From NCBI GenBank assembly GCA_030765045.1, contig CM060972.1, positions 59,900,773 through 59,964,772 on the forward strand: a stretch of 64,000 nucleotides of DNA, given 5' to 3'. Shown here piece after piece: positions 21,129 through 32,061 of the stretch. How positions within the stretch are numbered: position 1 is the stretch's first letter; the number at the start of each line of letters is the position of its first letter. This DNA is from Tenodera sinensis. Taxonomy: Eukaryota > Arthropoda > Insecta > Mantodea > Mantidae. Both the position numbers and the translations under genes were made by a program. Under the pieces are notes generated by a model. It saw nothing but the letters and a program-made list of their open reading frames with translations. It was not told the DNA's origin and ran no database searches.

Positions 21129-21611
21129 CTACGTTTCCGTGGGGAACTGAAATCGATTTGAGTCCAAACCCATTTTCAATACGATCCGCGTTTACACGTT
21201 GAATGTACGCAAGCATATGCAAGGCTCAAGCACAAATAATTTAAACTTTTATGTTTATCACTTTGTTTATGCTGGCGAACCTGCGTATTTTAACAATATT
21301 TTGAGGTTACTGAATGTTTTTGAGAAGAATATATTGTGAGATTATAGAAACAACAAAAGTGGCTTTGTTGTTTCGCTAAGGAAACAAGATGACGAGCGTG
21401 CAGTGTGTTACGAGTACAGTAGAAGTTAGCATCTTTGTCGGATCAAATCGATTTGAATCTGGTAGGTGTTTCCATGCAGCACAATTTGGATTCGATTCCA
21501 CTTCTAAGCGGACAGATCCAGTGATTCAGTTCGATTTAAATCTGAGTCTCTATGCGGTATTCAATCCGGAATTGGAACTCAAATCGATTTGAATTCGCCA
21601 TGGAAACGTAG
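21129..21611 (+). mobile_element. MITE with long TIRs (CAAATCGATTTGA family), copy 1
   Basis: The element (483 bp) is flanked by TA (21127-21128 and 21612-21613). Its ends are inverted: left CTACGTTTCCGTGGGGAACT, right (reverse complement) CTACGTTTCCATGGCGAATT, both followed by the palindrome CAAATCGATTTGA or a close variant. Several more AAATCGATTTGAATC blocks occur inside. No transposase is encoded. A second copy lies at 51770-52274. TA flanks suggest mobilisation by a Tc1/mariner-type or other TA-targeting transposase. Confidence 0.75.
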
Positions 21612-21679
21612 TATATGCTGCACTGTCAGAGAGATGTCTCAAACAGTCTGTGAGACTGTCTCAGACAGGTTCTGACCTC

Positions 21680-21810
21680 AATATGGATCTTTTGCTGTCG
21701 TCTCTCTTCAGGTCCGGCCACCGTTAGTGTCCTCTCACCTCACCCCTCTCTTCCGGGGACGCCCAGTCAAAGGCAAAGTCACAAAATATCCCATAGGTAC
21801 TAAATTCCCC
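21680..21810 (+). mobile_element. SINE family 3 fragment (3' part)
   Basis: Shares the 3' region of the SINEs at 42.0 and 55.7 kb: TGCTGTCGTC, then CTCTCTTCCGGGGACGCCCAGTCAAAGGCA and CACAAAATATC in order. The 5' part is missing. Confidence 0.5.
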
Positions 21811-21839
21811 CTCCGAACTTTGGCATAGCATCATAGAGT

Positions 21840-22400
21840 CCATACATAGAATGAAAGAAACAAAATTAAAAACTGCAGTTTGCGAAACTTGTCCACATAT
21901 GATTGTTACAACTATTAATGGTGACCATGGTAGAGTATGAAAAGAGCTTTAAGAAAATAAAAACAGAACAGAGCAGAGAGGGATTGGAGCAGGAAGTTCC
22001 ACTAAATCAGATAAGTAGATTTGGAAAAAGCATACACTTATGATCTCTCAAATTAAACTTTGGGAATATCTGAAAAACATAAGCATTTCAAAAATGCAAT
22101 ACTAAATGTATACCGGATGGATGGTACTGCTTCCACCACACGTTAACCAGAGATTCTACATGATGAGTGTAATAAGTATCTTCAATACAATTATTGTCAA
22201 TAAAGAACCGTTTCGCCGACGAAAAAATAATTTGTGTTAAGTATTTGGAACCACCTAGCTTCTTGGCGAATGGGTATAAATGGTTTATTATTTCACTAAC
22301 TGCCGCGTAAATATTATGTGAACAATGCTGTAATGCATTTCTACCTTAATTCGAATGAATTGTCACAATTGTGATGCTGTCAAATCTCTCTTAGAAATAA
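21840..22400. other. Nothing recognised
   Basis: AT-rich, no clear coding or repeat signal. Confidence 0.35.
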
Positions 22401-22419
22401 ATTTTGCACGACATATTCC

Positions 22420-22720
22420 CGGCTATGATTCCACCCTTAGGCGTGGGGCTTTTAATCCCGGGTATTCTTCCAGTGTTCAATTCACTGGTAGGAGGTAGGG
22501 GTACCTATGACGCGAGGGATCTACCACAGGAATCGAAGCTCTCCCCTAAAACCAGGGAAGGCGGCAGCCGAGTGTCACTCCGTCCGTGGGTCTTTCCATT
22601 AGGCCAATAACTTGTTTACTAAACCCCCCCCCCCTCTGTTATACAGGGGACAGAAGTGGATAGGGGTAGCACAAAAGATCTTGAGGTCGGAGTGCGAGGG
22701 TCGTTGAGCATTCTCTAACA
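22420..22720 (+). repeat. GC-rich repeat fragment with SINE-3-like tail
   Basis: The GC-rich block contains a poly(C) run (22625-22635). It ends with ACAAAAGATCTTGAGGTCGG, which resembles the family-3 SINE tail ACAAAAGATCTACTGGTCGA. The rest could not be assigned. The 68-codon frame here is not considered a gene. Confidence 0.35.
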
Positions 22721-22724
22721 CCAC

Positions 22725-23165
22725 CACCGCCGCCGCTATCACCATTGCCACTCACTGAAGAATATGAAAAGACTGGACTCAAATTTAATTTTGGAAAACG
22801 TAATTGTGTGGTTATAAGAGAAAAAAATAATCAACATTTGGTGATTAAAAATAAAGGAGTTATTAAATATACCTACACTAAATCTTAACGCTACTTTCAG
22901 AAAATATTACTTGTAATGAAGGAAATGATACAGGAATTGAAGAAAGTCTAAAGAAAGCAAAACCAACGTTGAATACCATGCACAGATATATTTTATAAAC
23001 TCGCATAAGCAAATTGCAAAGTGTAAGTAAATACGAGTATGTTCGCCCACTCCATATCTGTATTACATATAAAGAGATACGGTGTGTATGTGCGTGCGTG
23101 CGCGCGCGCGTGTGTGTGTGTGTGTAGTAACGGAGGGGCACACCTAGACCCACCACACCCCAACA
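22725..23165. other. Nothing recognised except a GC/GT tract
   Basis: A (GC)n(GT)n tract at 23090-23126 is the only marked feature. Confidence 0.35.
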
Positions 23166-23169
23166 TATA

Positions 23170-23642
23170 TCTTTTTCGGGCTACCACCCCCTCCCAGGGG
23201 GAAGTGAGACCTAGGCTTGTCAGAGAGCGGAGCCAGCGAAGACCAGAGACGCACAGAAGTCCCTAACAGTTACAGATATTGACACGTGGCGCACAACCGA
23301 AGTGTGTCCTCTCTGCCCAGGTAGCGGGGAACGAGACGACTCTTGAGGCTCGGGCAGCAATTTCCAGGGAGGATCAAGGAAGAGGCTCCAAAGCGTAAGC
23401 ATCTGTGCCATCTGTCCGCCGGAACGTAACGCGCTACCAACCGAAGCCTGAAAGATGACAAGGGAGGGAAATGAGAAATGGAGGGAAAGGAATCCGTGGA
23501 GAAGAGAATCCACCCCAGTATTTGCCTAAGTGACAAGAAGAAACCACAGAAAACCCCAAATCAAAGTGATCGGTCGACGAGGATCGAACCCGGGACCTCT
23601 CGAATGTGAATCACACACTTTGCCGCGGCGCCAAATCGCTCG

Positions 23643-23643
<1 letters not shown>
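23170..23643 (-). mobile_element. tRNA-derived SINE (head similar to families 1 and 3)
   Basis: On the minus strand the head contains GGCGCCGCGGCAAAGTGTGT, then a good box B (GGTTCGATCCTCG). It is followed by the GGGGTTTTCTGTGGTTTC region, analogous to GGGTTTTCTCCGGGTACTCC of family 1, and by ACTTAGGCAAATACTGGGGT. It abuts a (GT)n tract at 23644. Open frames here are SINE artefacts. Confidence 0.6.
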
Positions 23644-23703
<60 letters not shown>

Positions 23704-24455
23704 TTTTGAACAGCATAACTCAAAAACGAAAAGTCAGTTAAATACCAAACTTGTATTTATGTTTTCCAGTCTCCAAGGATGCGACACGAATCCCCCCACC
23801 CCAAGCTGTCCTTTATATGATATTTTTAGAAATTTTTCATTTTCTCAAAAATAGCTCAAACGACACTTGTACAAATGTCTACCTCGATTAACATGAAGTA
23901 GATAGGTTTTGTAAGAATAATTTCTTGAAGAATAGGTAGAGAAAGTCATGTGAATCTAAAGGCTGGTTCACAACCACGGTATTGCTGACGATAACCAGAA
24001 CAAGAAAGATGAAATACGCAAATTCAAATGGGAGTGTCCACAACCGACGGTAAGCTTTCCCGGGCCTAGGGAAAGGGAAAGAAAAACTTGGCCAAGTTTC
24101 AACTTTCTGTTCCCGTTACCGGGCACGGCATGTTAGATTCATATTGTGCGTATTATACTTTTCGCTGTAGAAGTTATTCAAGGTGACCGTGCCATGAAAC
24201 AACCATAGAGCTCTCTCTAGTCGCAAACTAGAAAAATATCATTGGTCAGTTTGAAACAAATGAATTCCCAATGCACAATATAGACCTCCAATTTCTACCG
24301 ATAAAATGATCGATAGTGTACCTCGACGTTCTTGTTGCCGGGCTGTTGTGGATCAAAATATTGAATGCTGCCTTGTTTCCGTTGCCGTTGTCGTTGTCGT
24401 TCTGGTTACGTTGCTGAGTGGTTGTGAACCAGGCTTAACACATCAGATTTGTTTA
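23644..24455 (-). repeat. Rep-A copy (partial) interrupted by a Harbinger-type MITE
   Basis: Starts with the family's (GT)n tract (23644-23701, about 29 units). It continues through GAACAGCATAACTCAAAAAC and GATGCGACACGAA to GTAGAGAAAGTCATGTGAAT, then resumes after the MITE (23960-24435) with CACATCAGATTTG. The region beyond the microsatellite on the other side is missing, and part of the core is deleted. Confidence 0.75.
23960..24435 (+). mobile_element. Harbinger-type MITE, copy 1 (476 bp)
   Basis: Termini are inverted: left AGGCTGGTTCACAACCAC, right GTGGTTGTGAACCAGGCT (17 of 18 match). The element is flanked by TAA on both sides (23957-23959, 24436-24438). The 3-bp TAA/TTA target and the terminal sequence fit the PIF/Harbinger superfamily. 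No coding capacity. The related copy at 45105-45685 is in reverse orientation. Confidence 0.8.
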
Positions 24456-24459
24456 TATA

Positions 24460-25500
24460 TGGCTTGAGTGTAGATAAATTGAAGTCAAGTGCTTAAGAAT
24501 TCTTCTGCCTCTTAATGAGGAAGTAAGCAGACAACTTTAGTTATTATCCTTATTTATTATAATATATTTATTATTATCCTTATTTACCCCCCCCCCTCCC
24601 CCCCAAAAAAAACGGAATATCAATGCACGTGTAACATGTATGCCAGAATCTTGAAAATATAAAATATTCGACTTGGTCTCGCGTTTTCAAATTTTTCCTC
24701 GAATCTTACCACCCTCATATCGCAATATACTACGTTTTAAGTTTAACAACGTCCTTTAACCTAGTAGATCATAACGGACGATGAATTAAATGCGTGAATT
24801 GTCGTTCAAAAATGTCCACGTTACATAGAGCTTAAGTTACTCGACAATTGTCTTCTCAGAATAAGGGGAAAATACCGGAGAAAACCTTATCCGGAGAACT
24901 CGCCCTAACCGAGATTTGAACTGGGACCTGTTGAATGGGAGGCACACACGCTATAGAGGCGGTATTATGCCATTTCTTAACGGTTACACATACATTTGGT
25001 TATTCACCTATAGATGCTTCGTGGTCTGTGAACAGTTGGCATTATGCATTCGCTTACGAGTTCCTTTTCTCTAAAATAATTATATTTATTATGGTAGAAA
25101 TATAACTTATTTGAACGAGAGAGGAAATGGAGATATTTGGTCATAATTTTTAGTTACTGCTACAACGGACATGGGATTTCCGCGCCTGAGTGCAGAGTAA
25201 ATACATACCTTCTGTTCACGCATCACTTGGTGGAATGAGGTAAATTTGAGGAACCTCATTAAATGCGCAATTTGCTAACTTTATTTTGCAACTGTAGCAA
25301 ACAACGTGATGTCATCATTTTTACTACTTAAATGTAAAATAGAGGAGTGATAGTGGGGAGAGGAAGAATAAAGGGCACAAGACTTGCTGAATTTTCTGAG
25401 ACAAAGTGCCCTTATCCTGCTCCTGAACCTTTGCTTCATTGAACGTTAATTGCATCCCGCCTTTAACTGCAGAGGTGTTACTCGTTTAACAGTGGTTTTT
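24460..25500. other. Mostly unassigned sequence with a decayed tRNA-like SINE piece
   Basis: At about 24850-24970 there is a SINE-like segment with a box-B-like motif on the minus strand (AGTTCAAATCTCGG). A poly(C) run lies at 24590-24604. Nothing else recognised. A (CA)n tract follows at 25531-25585. Confidence 0.35.
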
Positions 25501-25527
25501 TCGGTATTTGGGGTTTTTATATGTTGA

Positions 25528-25576
<49 letters not shown>

Positions 25577-25762
25577 CACACACACGTCCACACTTTCATT
25601 CTAACTTCCAAACTCAGGGAAGAATGAGTAATAATTTTGACTGGAGAAAAATCCCTACCCCTCTGCCGGGAATCGAAGTGTTTGTTTGCATTTTCTTTAC
25701 TAAATTTCACTCAAGTAGTACAGGTACATGAGACGGTTTCTTTCTCAGCCCTCTAAAGAAAA

Positions 25763-26097
25763 GAAAAATCTGTGTTGCACTCACATGACTTTCTCTACTC
25801 TTGTACCAACTATTCTTACGAACTCTTATTCCTACATCTTCTTCAGGACAGCCGAGATAAATATCTGCAGGACTACCTACACAGGCTATAACCAGAAAAT
25901 TCATGTTCATTTAATTCGTCATTAAAATATCTTAAACATATGGCATTTTAATCAAAATCGTTAGACATTTTTGAGAAAATCACAATTTTCGACACATTTC
26001 CCATGTAAAGGGTAGTTAGGGTAGAGGAAGTTTCCTCAACATCTTCGTGTCGCATTATTGAACGATATTAAACTTAAATATCAACTTTGACATACAG

Positions 26098-26128
<31 letters not shown>

Positions 26129-26300
26129 GTTTTTTTTTGTTTTTTTTTTTTTTTTTTGTTTTGTTTTTTTTTTTTTTTTTTTTAAATTCAGGGTGCCTCA
26201 AAACACGTAGGTATTTCCGGCGAAATCTCGACATCAAAATTTTGCGTAGAATACAATACTTCCCCTATTTGCTATACGTAGCAGACTACGAAAGTAAAAA
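25763..26300 (+). repeat. Rep-A copy (538 bp, internally deleted)
   Basis: Both ends are present (AAAAATCTGTGTTGCACTC; ACGAAAGTAAAAAT), but about 330 bp of the middle are missing compared with copy 3. The family CA tract lies at 26098-26128 and is followed by a 50-base T-rich run in place of the usual short T run. Confidence 0.75.
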
Positions 26301-26302
26301 TA

Positions 26303-26612
26303 TACAGCAGCCTGTCCAACGCGGGGCCCGTGATGCATTTTGCTGGCACCCTTTAGAAGCAAACTTTTACTCCGATGATTTCTAATATTAATTCAAATTT
26401 CAAGACAAAACTATTTCCTTCCTAATATATTCCAGTACACACGCATGAAGTACGTTTGTATACACCTAAAGATGTATTCATTACTTCCCTAACCAGTACT
26501 TTCCCTCTCAAAAGTAGGGTACTTGCCATAAAGGTGGGTGTGATGGCGCCCGCGCCTCCTTAAGCATGAGCTAATTGTGCCCGAGCGCATAAGAAAATTG
26601 GAGAGCACTGAT
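26303..26612 (+). mobile_element. Possible hAT-type MITE
   Basis: The left end reads CAGCAGCCTGTCCAACGCGG and the right end GAAAATTGGAGAGCACTG. Its reverse complement CAGTGCTCTCCAATTTTC resembles hAT termini that begin CAGTG. The interior is GC-richer (GGGGCCCGTGATG; GGCGCCCGCGCC). An 8-bp target duplication was not found, so the call is tentative. Confidence 0.3.
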
Positions 26613-26958
26613 TTAGAGCCTTTGAAAGCCGATCGTTTTATGTTTGTTGAAATAAATAGCGACGCTTATTAAAAAGAAATGAGTGTAAGGTATCTGAAAT
26701 CAAGAAGAGATAGGTAAGTAAATTATAATTCATCAAGTACATCTGTATTTCAGAGCATTATAAGTAATTATAAAGGAGAATAAAGAAGATAAAAAGGTCG
26801 ATGGTACACAAGGAGTAAGTCTTGTTACTACATATAAGGTAATAGTTGCTTTTCCGTCGCCAACGCTTGCAGAAAAGCTTAATGCAGACACGACTGAGTT
26901 AGAACCTGACACAATAAGCAGTAAAAAGGTAAGGAATTGATATACTGCCTTAGAAATA

Positions 26959-27696
26959 CTGGATGTTTAGAAAAGTATCTGATATTGCAACAGGAGTTGG
27001 GATTGGGCAAACCTAGAATAAATGTTCCTATAAACATATGTGCAAAATCAAATACCTGTTGAGATTGAGGCGTTTTACTTGTGTTGAATATTTACACCAG
27101 ACAATGGACTTCATCCAACGGATGGATTGGTCAAAGAGGTCCAGTAGCATGGCCTCGCCATGTGCCGGACCTCAATTCATTGGATTCTTGGCTATGGGGA
27201 CATTTAAAGCATTGCTGTATGCCAAATCCATCGACAATGTGCATACGTTACAAGAGCGGGTGACCAATGCATGTGTCCAAATCTGAGAACAGCCAGGTAT
27301 GATCGGAGGAGTTCTAGATTCTTTGAGAATATGAATTGAGGCATGTGTAAGAATGCATGGTAATCACATGAAACGTCTCCTGTATATAGTAGTATCGACA
27401 TAACGATTTTGGTGTTTGTTTACCAAACAATTGTTCCGTTAACCGTTTGTGACAGAACGTGTTCCCTAGAATGCGCTTGTGGGATGAACTCCGTTGTCTG
27501 GTGTAAGTACTCAACACAAGTAAAATGGCTCATATCTTAACAGGCATTAAATGAAATGAAAAATGTTTATTTGGGCATGTTTACAACATGCCCGGGCTGT
27601 TTTTTGTTTCCTGAGGTATGTTTATAGGAACATGTATTCTAGTTTCGACCAATCCCAACTCCTGTTGCAATATCATACACTTTTTAAAACACCTGA
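26959..27696 (+). mobile_element. Mariner-like element with long inverted repeats and a transposase remnant
   Basis: Ends read CTGGATGTTTAGAAAAGTAT and (reverse complement of right end) CAGGTGTTTTAAAAAGTGTA, each next to TA. The inverted repeat continues inward for at least 160 bp with shared blocks such as GATATTGCAACAGGAGTTGG and TTTTACTTGTGTTGA. Between the arms is a transposase C-terminal piece: RGPVAWPRHVPDLNSLDSWL, WGHLKH and EACVRMHGNHMKRLL. The D in NSLDSW is at the place of the third catalytic residue. The N-terminal two thirds are missing. Confidence 0.75.
27081..27395 (+). pseudogene. Mariner-like transposase C-terminal fragment
   Basis: Read through two frames, the segment gives VAWPRHVPDLNSLDSWLWGH, then DNVHTLQERVTNACVQI and a tail EACVRMHGNHMKRLL. 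This matches the order WPPRSPDL-P-D--LWG-LK, helix, C-terminal G-H---LL in insect mariner-like transposases. Frameshifts and loss of the first two catalytic aspartates show that it is dead. Confidence 0.7.
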
Positions 27697-27699
27697 TAT

Positions 27700-28005
27700 A
27701 AGAAGCATCTTAACACTAACACCTACTAAATCATTATACCACGAAACATAGTTTCAAAATTCCGCTCCAACGAAAAACAAAAGAAACATACAAACACTTG
27801 TTTCACACGGAAAGTAACAAAAAAGATCGTAGCCTGAAGCATGCAGCAAATTCGTGTTGGTACATAGCAGTTATAGCAGTTAGATCGTAGACGATGATTC
27901 AATGAAACCTTACTTTTCTAATTGTGTAGTTAATCTTATTATGTTATTTATATAAATTAGCAAATACATGAGATTACAGCCAATATCGTGACATTATATG
28001 GAACT
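27700..28005. other. Nothing recognised
   Basis: AT-rich sequence without feature. Confidence 0.35.
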
Positions 28006-28009
28006 CGGA

Positions 28010-28235
28010 AAAACGTATAATTTCCTGAAAATTATATCTGACAAATGATCTCGTTTCTACGACGACAATCTGCCAGCCTGCCATACACATCGTCAAACGC
28101 TTTTTGTAATATTTCAACTGGAATATCACTGATTTCTCTCTAAAGATTGTCTTTAAGGTCCACAAAGTTTTGTGGATAATCTGAATACAAGTTGGTTTTC
28201 CAGTACTCCCAGAAGAATTTATCACAGAGGGAGGT
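28010..28235 (-). pseudogene. Mariner-like transposase C-terminal fragment
   Basis: On the minus strand: FFWEYWKTNLYSDYPQNFVD, LKDNL, a stop codon, then REISDIPVEILQKAFDDVYG and RLADCRRRNE. This corresponds to the LWGYLK-x-YxxNPQTLxDLK-xI-xEI-xIP-x-LxxV region of mariner-like transposases. One in-frame TAG and a short length show a relic. No inverted repeats were found around it. Confidence 0.6.
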
Positions 28236-28604
28236 GCCCGTCAGTGAAGACAAGGACAGAAGAGACAAAGAAAGAAACTGGTATGAATGCACACACCCCT
28301 TCAACCATCTGGTCGGAGTTCTATGACCTTCCATCTTCTTGCTTTCTTCATGAAACAAACTGAACTGGGCAGTTCTAGGATTCCAGTATAGACAGCAGTG
28401 AACAATGAGTTTTATTTCGAGTTTAATCGAGCTTTAACCGGCCGGTCTCAAGTTATGTCTTCAAATCTAAGAGATCTGTCTTCAACTGTTCCCTCTTTAG
28501 TTACAAGCAAGTTATCTTAAAACAATTGGCTCTTGTTTCCAAAGTCTGTAGTTTCATCTACTAAGACACTAGCAATAAAATTATTGGGAGAATGGTGGAC
28601 ATTT

Positions 28605-28800
28605 TTAAAGGCTGGCTCTGCATTCGAGTGGTCAATGTTCTGGCTTCTCAACTCAAGGTCCCAGGTTCAATTCACAGCTGGAGTGGGAAGTTTTCTTTAA
28701 CGAGAGTACTTCCCTGTTCCCACAGGGTCTGGAAGTATGAATAAGGGATCAATGTGAATGAAGTTAATACTAAATCAACTTTAAGAAACCTTACATCCAG
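28605..28800 (+). mobile_element. tRNA-like SINE
   Basis: Head GGCTCTGCATTCGAGTGGTC with box-B-like CCAGGTTCAATTCACAG at about 28668, then a short body (AACGAGAGTACTTCCCTGTT). The arrangement is of a tRNA-derived SINE. Family not matched to others in the window. Confidence 0.45.
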
Positions 28801-28891
28801 CAAATAATAATACTACTATCAATTGTTTCTTAAGTCAAAGCCCCGATATGACCAGAGCTATACAAATAGGCAGCTATACAAATGAAACAAT

Positions 28892-29760
28892 AAAAAATCT
28901 GATGTGTTGCACTCACAAGACTTTCTCTATTTTTGTACTAACCATTCTCACAAACTCATTCCTATATCTTCCTGTTAGTTGAGATAAACATTTGCAGAAA
29001 TTGTCTTATTATCTTCTTATAGGTACAAGGAGAATATGGGGATACAGTAGACTTTGAGCGATAGCCAACTCTTTCAAAGCTTTCGAAGTGCGTTCTCTTT
29101 GCACGGTTAACATATAAAAACGAATAACGATGTTCTATTTGACAGAAGTGTAAGTTCTCCAAAACTCATACAAATAACAAGGAATATTTCCGAAATAGTT
29201 CACTCTACAAAAAAATTTATTTAGACATAAACTGTGTGTTTTAGTGAGATCTACATTTTTTGTATAGTAACATTTTGTCTATCTATTACGGTTTACGAGT
29301 TATTCAAAAGTAATCCAGAGTAAACAGGACTACAAGGCTATGCCCAGAAAATTCAAAATATACATTTCATGCGTCATACAAATATCTTAAACATATCACA
29401 TTTTAATTAAAATTGTTAGTCATTTTCAAGAATACCACTACTTTCGAAAAATTGTCCATATAAAGGGTAGTTTAGGGAGGGACTATTTTCTTCAAAACCT
29501 TCGTGTCGCATCCTTGAAAGACATTAAGCTTAAATGCCAACTTTGGTTTTTAACCGACTTTTCGTTTTTGAGTTATGCTGTCCACAGACTGAGACATATA
29601 GACTCACACACAGGCAGACCTTTTTCTAAAAATGCTTTATTTTTTGGGAGGGTGGTTCAGGGGGTCTCAAAACATATTTCCAGTGAAATCTCGACATCGA
29701 ATTTTTGGGTGGAATACAATACTTCCTCTACTTTACTATATATAGTACAGAAAGTAAAAA
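28892..29760 (+). repeat. Rep-A copy 4 (869 bp)
   Basis: Both ends are present (AAAAAATCTGATGTGTTGCA; ACAGAAAGTAAAAA). The microsatellite position has only a short ACTCACACACAGGCAG. First of three Rep-A copies within 3.2 kb. Confidence 0.85.
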
Positions 29761-29974
29761 GACTCAAATATTCCTTGCCTAATGTGGCGTAACGTAAAAG
29801 TGGCAATAGAAAAAATCAAATCATTTTGAATCAAATTAGAAATACATGGAATATTGAAGAACTTTGTAAATAGTTGCCAAGAAAATGGTCATGCTAAAAA
29901 AATCTACCTATGTAATTTCATTATCGATAGAGGCATGGCATTCACCATTACACCAAAGCTGAGGTAACGGAAGC

Positions 29975-30818
29975 TAAAAAAATCTCATTTGTTGCAATCA
30001 CATGACTTTCTCTACTCTTGTACTAACCATTCTTAGAAACTCTTATTTCTATATTTTCTTCGTGTTAGTTAAGATAAACATTTGTACAAATTATCTTATT
30101 GCTTATTTCCTTGTACGTGCAATGGGAATATTAGAATACAGTAGGCTTTGTGCGATAGTCAAATCCTTTAAAGCGTTGAGATCCTGCACACTTAACATAT
30201 AAAAAAGTGAACAACGATGATGCATTTCACGAAAGTTTTAAGTTTTCCGAGACTAACACACATAATAAGGAATATCTCCGAAATGGTTCACCCTACAAGA
30301 AAATTTATTGAGGCATAAATTGTGTATTTTAGCAAGATCTACATTTTTTGTATAGTATGATTTGGTCTATCTCTAACGGTTTATCAGTTATGCAAAAATC
30401 GTCCAGAGTAAATACGACTACAGGGGCTATAGCCAGAAAATTCAAGATACACATTTCATTTGTCATCTAAATATCTCAAACATATGGTATTTTAATCAAA
30501 ATCGTTAGAGCCATTTTCAAGAAAATCAAAATTTTCGAAAAATTTTCCTGTAATTTAGGGTGGGGCTATTTTCTTCAAAATCTTCGTGTCGCATCCTTGA
30601 AAGACATTAAACTTAAATACCAACTTTGATTTTTAACCGACTTTTCGTTTTTGAGTTATGCTGTTCACAGACACACAGACACACACATGGACCTTTTTCT
30701 AAAAATTCTTTTTTTGGACTCAGTCGGTCTCAAAACATATATTTCCTGTGAAATCTCGACATCGAATTTTTGGGTGGAATACAATACTTCCCCTACTTAC
30801 TAGTAGAGAAAGTAAAAA
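29975..30818 (+). repeat. Rep-A copy 5 (844 bp)
   Basis: Near full length, direct orientation to copy 4. Short CA tract (ACACACAGACACACACATGG). Right end AGTAGAGAAAGTAAAAATCT. Confidence 0.85.
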
Positions 30819-30839
30819 TCTGAGTTTTTTCAAAATCTC

Positions 30840-31136
30840 GTGACTTTTTACACCATTTCATTGTGTTACTGGTGGCATATTTTCATCTGTTCATCTCTAA
30901 AGCACGATCAGTCCTTGGACTATTATTGAATGTCTTTAATTTTAGGATACAGTGCAAATGATTTTTGCAACTTATATGCCTTTTAGTCACCTTGTGTATA
31001 TTATTCAAATCAGAGAACACTGCACTATTCCATACACTTTTCTGTTGAGAACATGGCCAACAAAATAATTTGGCTCTACTTGTACGCCTGTAAGCCATTC
31101 TAGACCATGAACGACTTTATTAAAATGTCGCACACA
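30840..31136 (-). pseudogene. hAT transposase N-terminal zinc-finger fragment (TTF/ZMYM1-like)
   Basis: The minus strand encodes KLFCWPCSQQKSVWNSAVFS, DLNNIHKVTKRHISCKNHLH and CILKLKTF. The pattern LFCWPC then W---G/F-DLNN--K---RH--S--H is characteristic of the TTF-type zinc finger at the N-terminus of one group of hAT transposases and of ZMYM1-like proteins. It is only about 70 residues with no following catalytic domain. It lies exactly between two Rep-A copies in opposite orientation. Confidence 0.65.
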
Positions 31137-31137
31137 A

Positions 31138-31274
31138 ATTTTTACTTTCTCTACTGATAAGCAGAGGAAGTATTGTATTCCACCCAAGAATTCGATGTCG
31201 AGATTTCACCGAAAATATGTTTTGAGGTCCCCTGAATAAAAAAAAGGATTTTTCGAAAAAGGTCTGTGTGTCAG

Positions 31275-31357
<83 letters not shown>

Positions 31358-32059
31358 CTCAGTCTGTGGACAGCATAACTCAAAACCGAAAAGTCGGTTA
31401 AAAACCAAAGTTGGTATTTAAGTTCAAGGATGCGACACGAAGATTTTGAAGAAAATAGCCCCACCCTGAACTACCCTTTACATGGGAAATGTTTCGAAAA
31501 TTTTTATTTTTTTTGAAAATGACTAACGAATTTGATTACAATGCTATGTTTAAGATATTTGTATGACAAATCAAACGTAGGATTTTGAATTTTCTGGGTA
31601 TAGCCTATGTAGTCCTGTTTACTCTGGATGACTTTTGAATAACTCGTAAGCCGTAAGAGATAGATAAAATCTTACTATACAAAAAATGTAGATCTCACTA
31701 AAACACACAATTTATGTCTGAATACATTTTGTTGTAGAGTGAACCATTTCGGAGATATTCCTTGTTATCTGTGTCAGTTTCGGAAAACTTAAAACTTTCG
31801 TGAAATGGAACATCTTTGTTCATTTTTTATATGTTAAGCATGCAAAGACAACAGAATCTCAAAGCTTTAAAAGATTTGACTATCGCTCAAAGCCTACTGT
31901 ATTCTAACATTCCCCTTGCCCTACAAGGAAATAAGCAATTAGATAATTTGTACTAATGTTTATCTCAACTAACACGAAGAAGATACAGGAATAAGAGTTT
32001 GTAAGAAAGGTTAGTACAAGAGTAGAAAAAGTCATGTGAGTGCAACACATCAGATTTTT
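31138..32059 (-). repeat. Rep-A copy 6 (922 bp, full length)
   Basis: Full-length, opposite orientation to copies 4 and 5. The microsatellite position holds a compound (TC)n(TG)n tract at 31271-31358. The left terminus of the family (ATGTGAGTGCAACACATCAG, then ATTTTT) is at 32036-32059. Confidence 0.85.
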
Positions 32060-32061
32060 AT

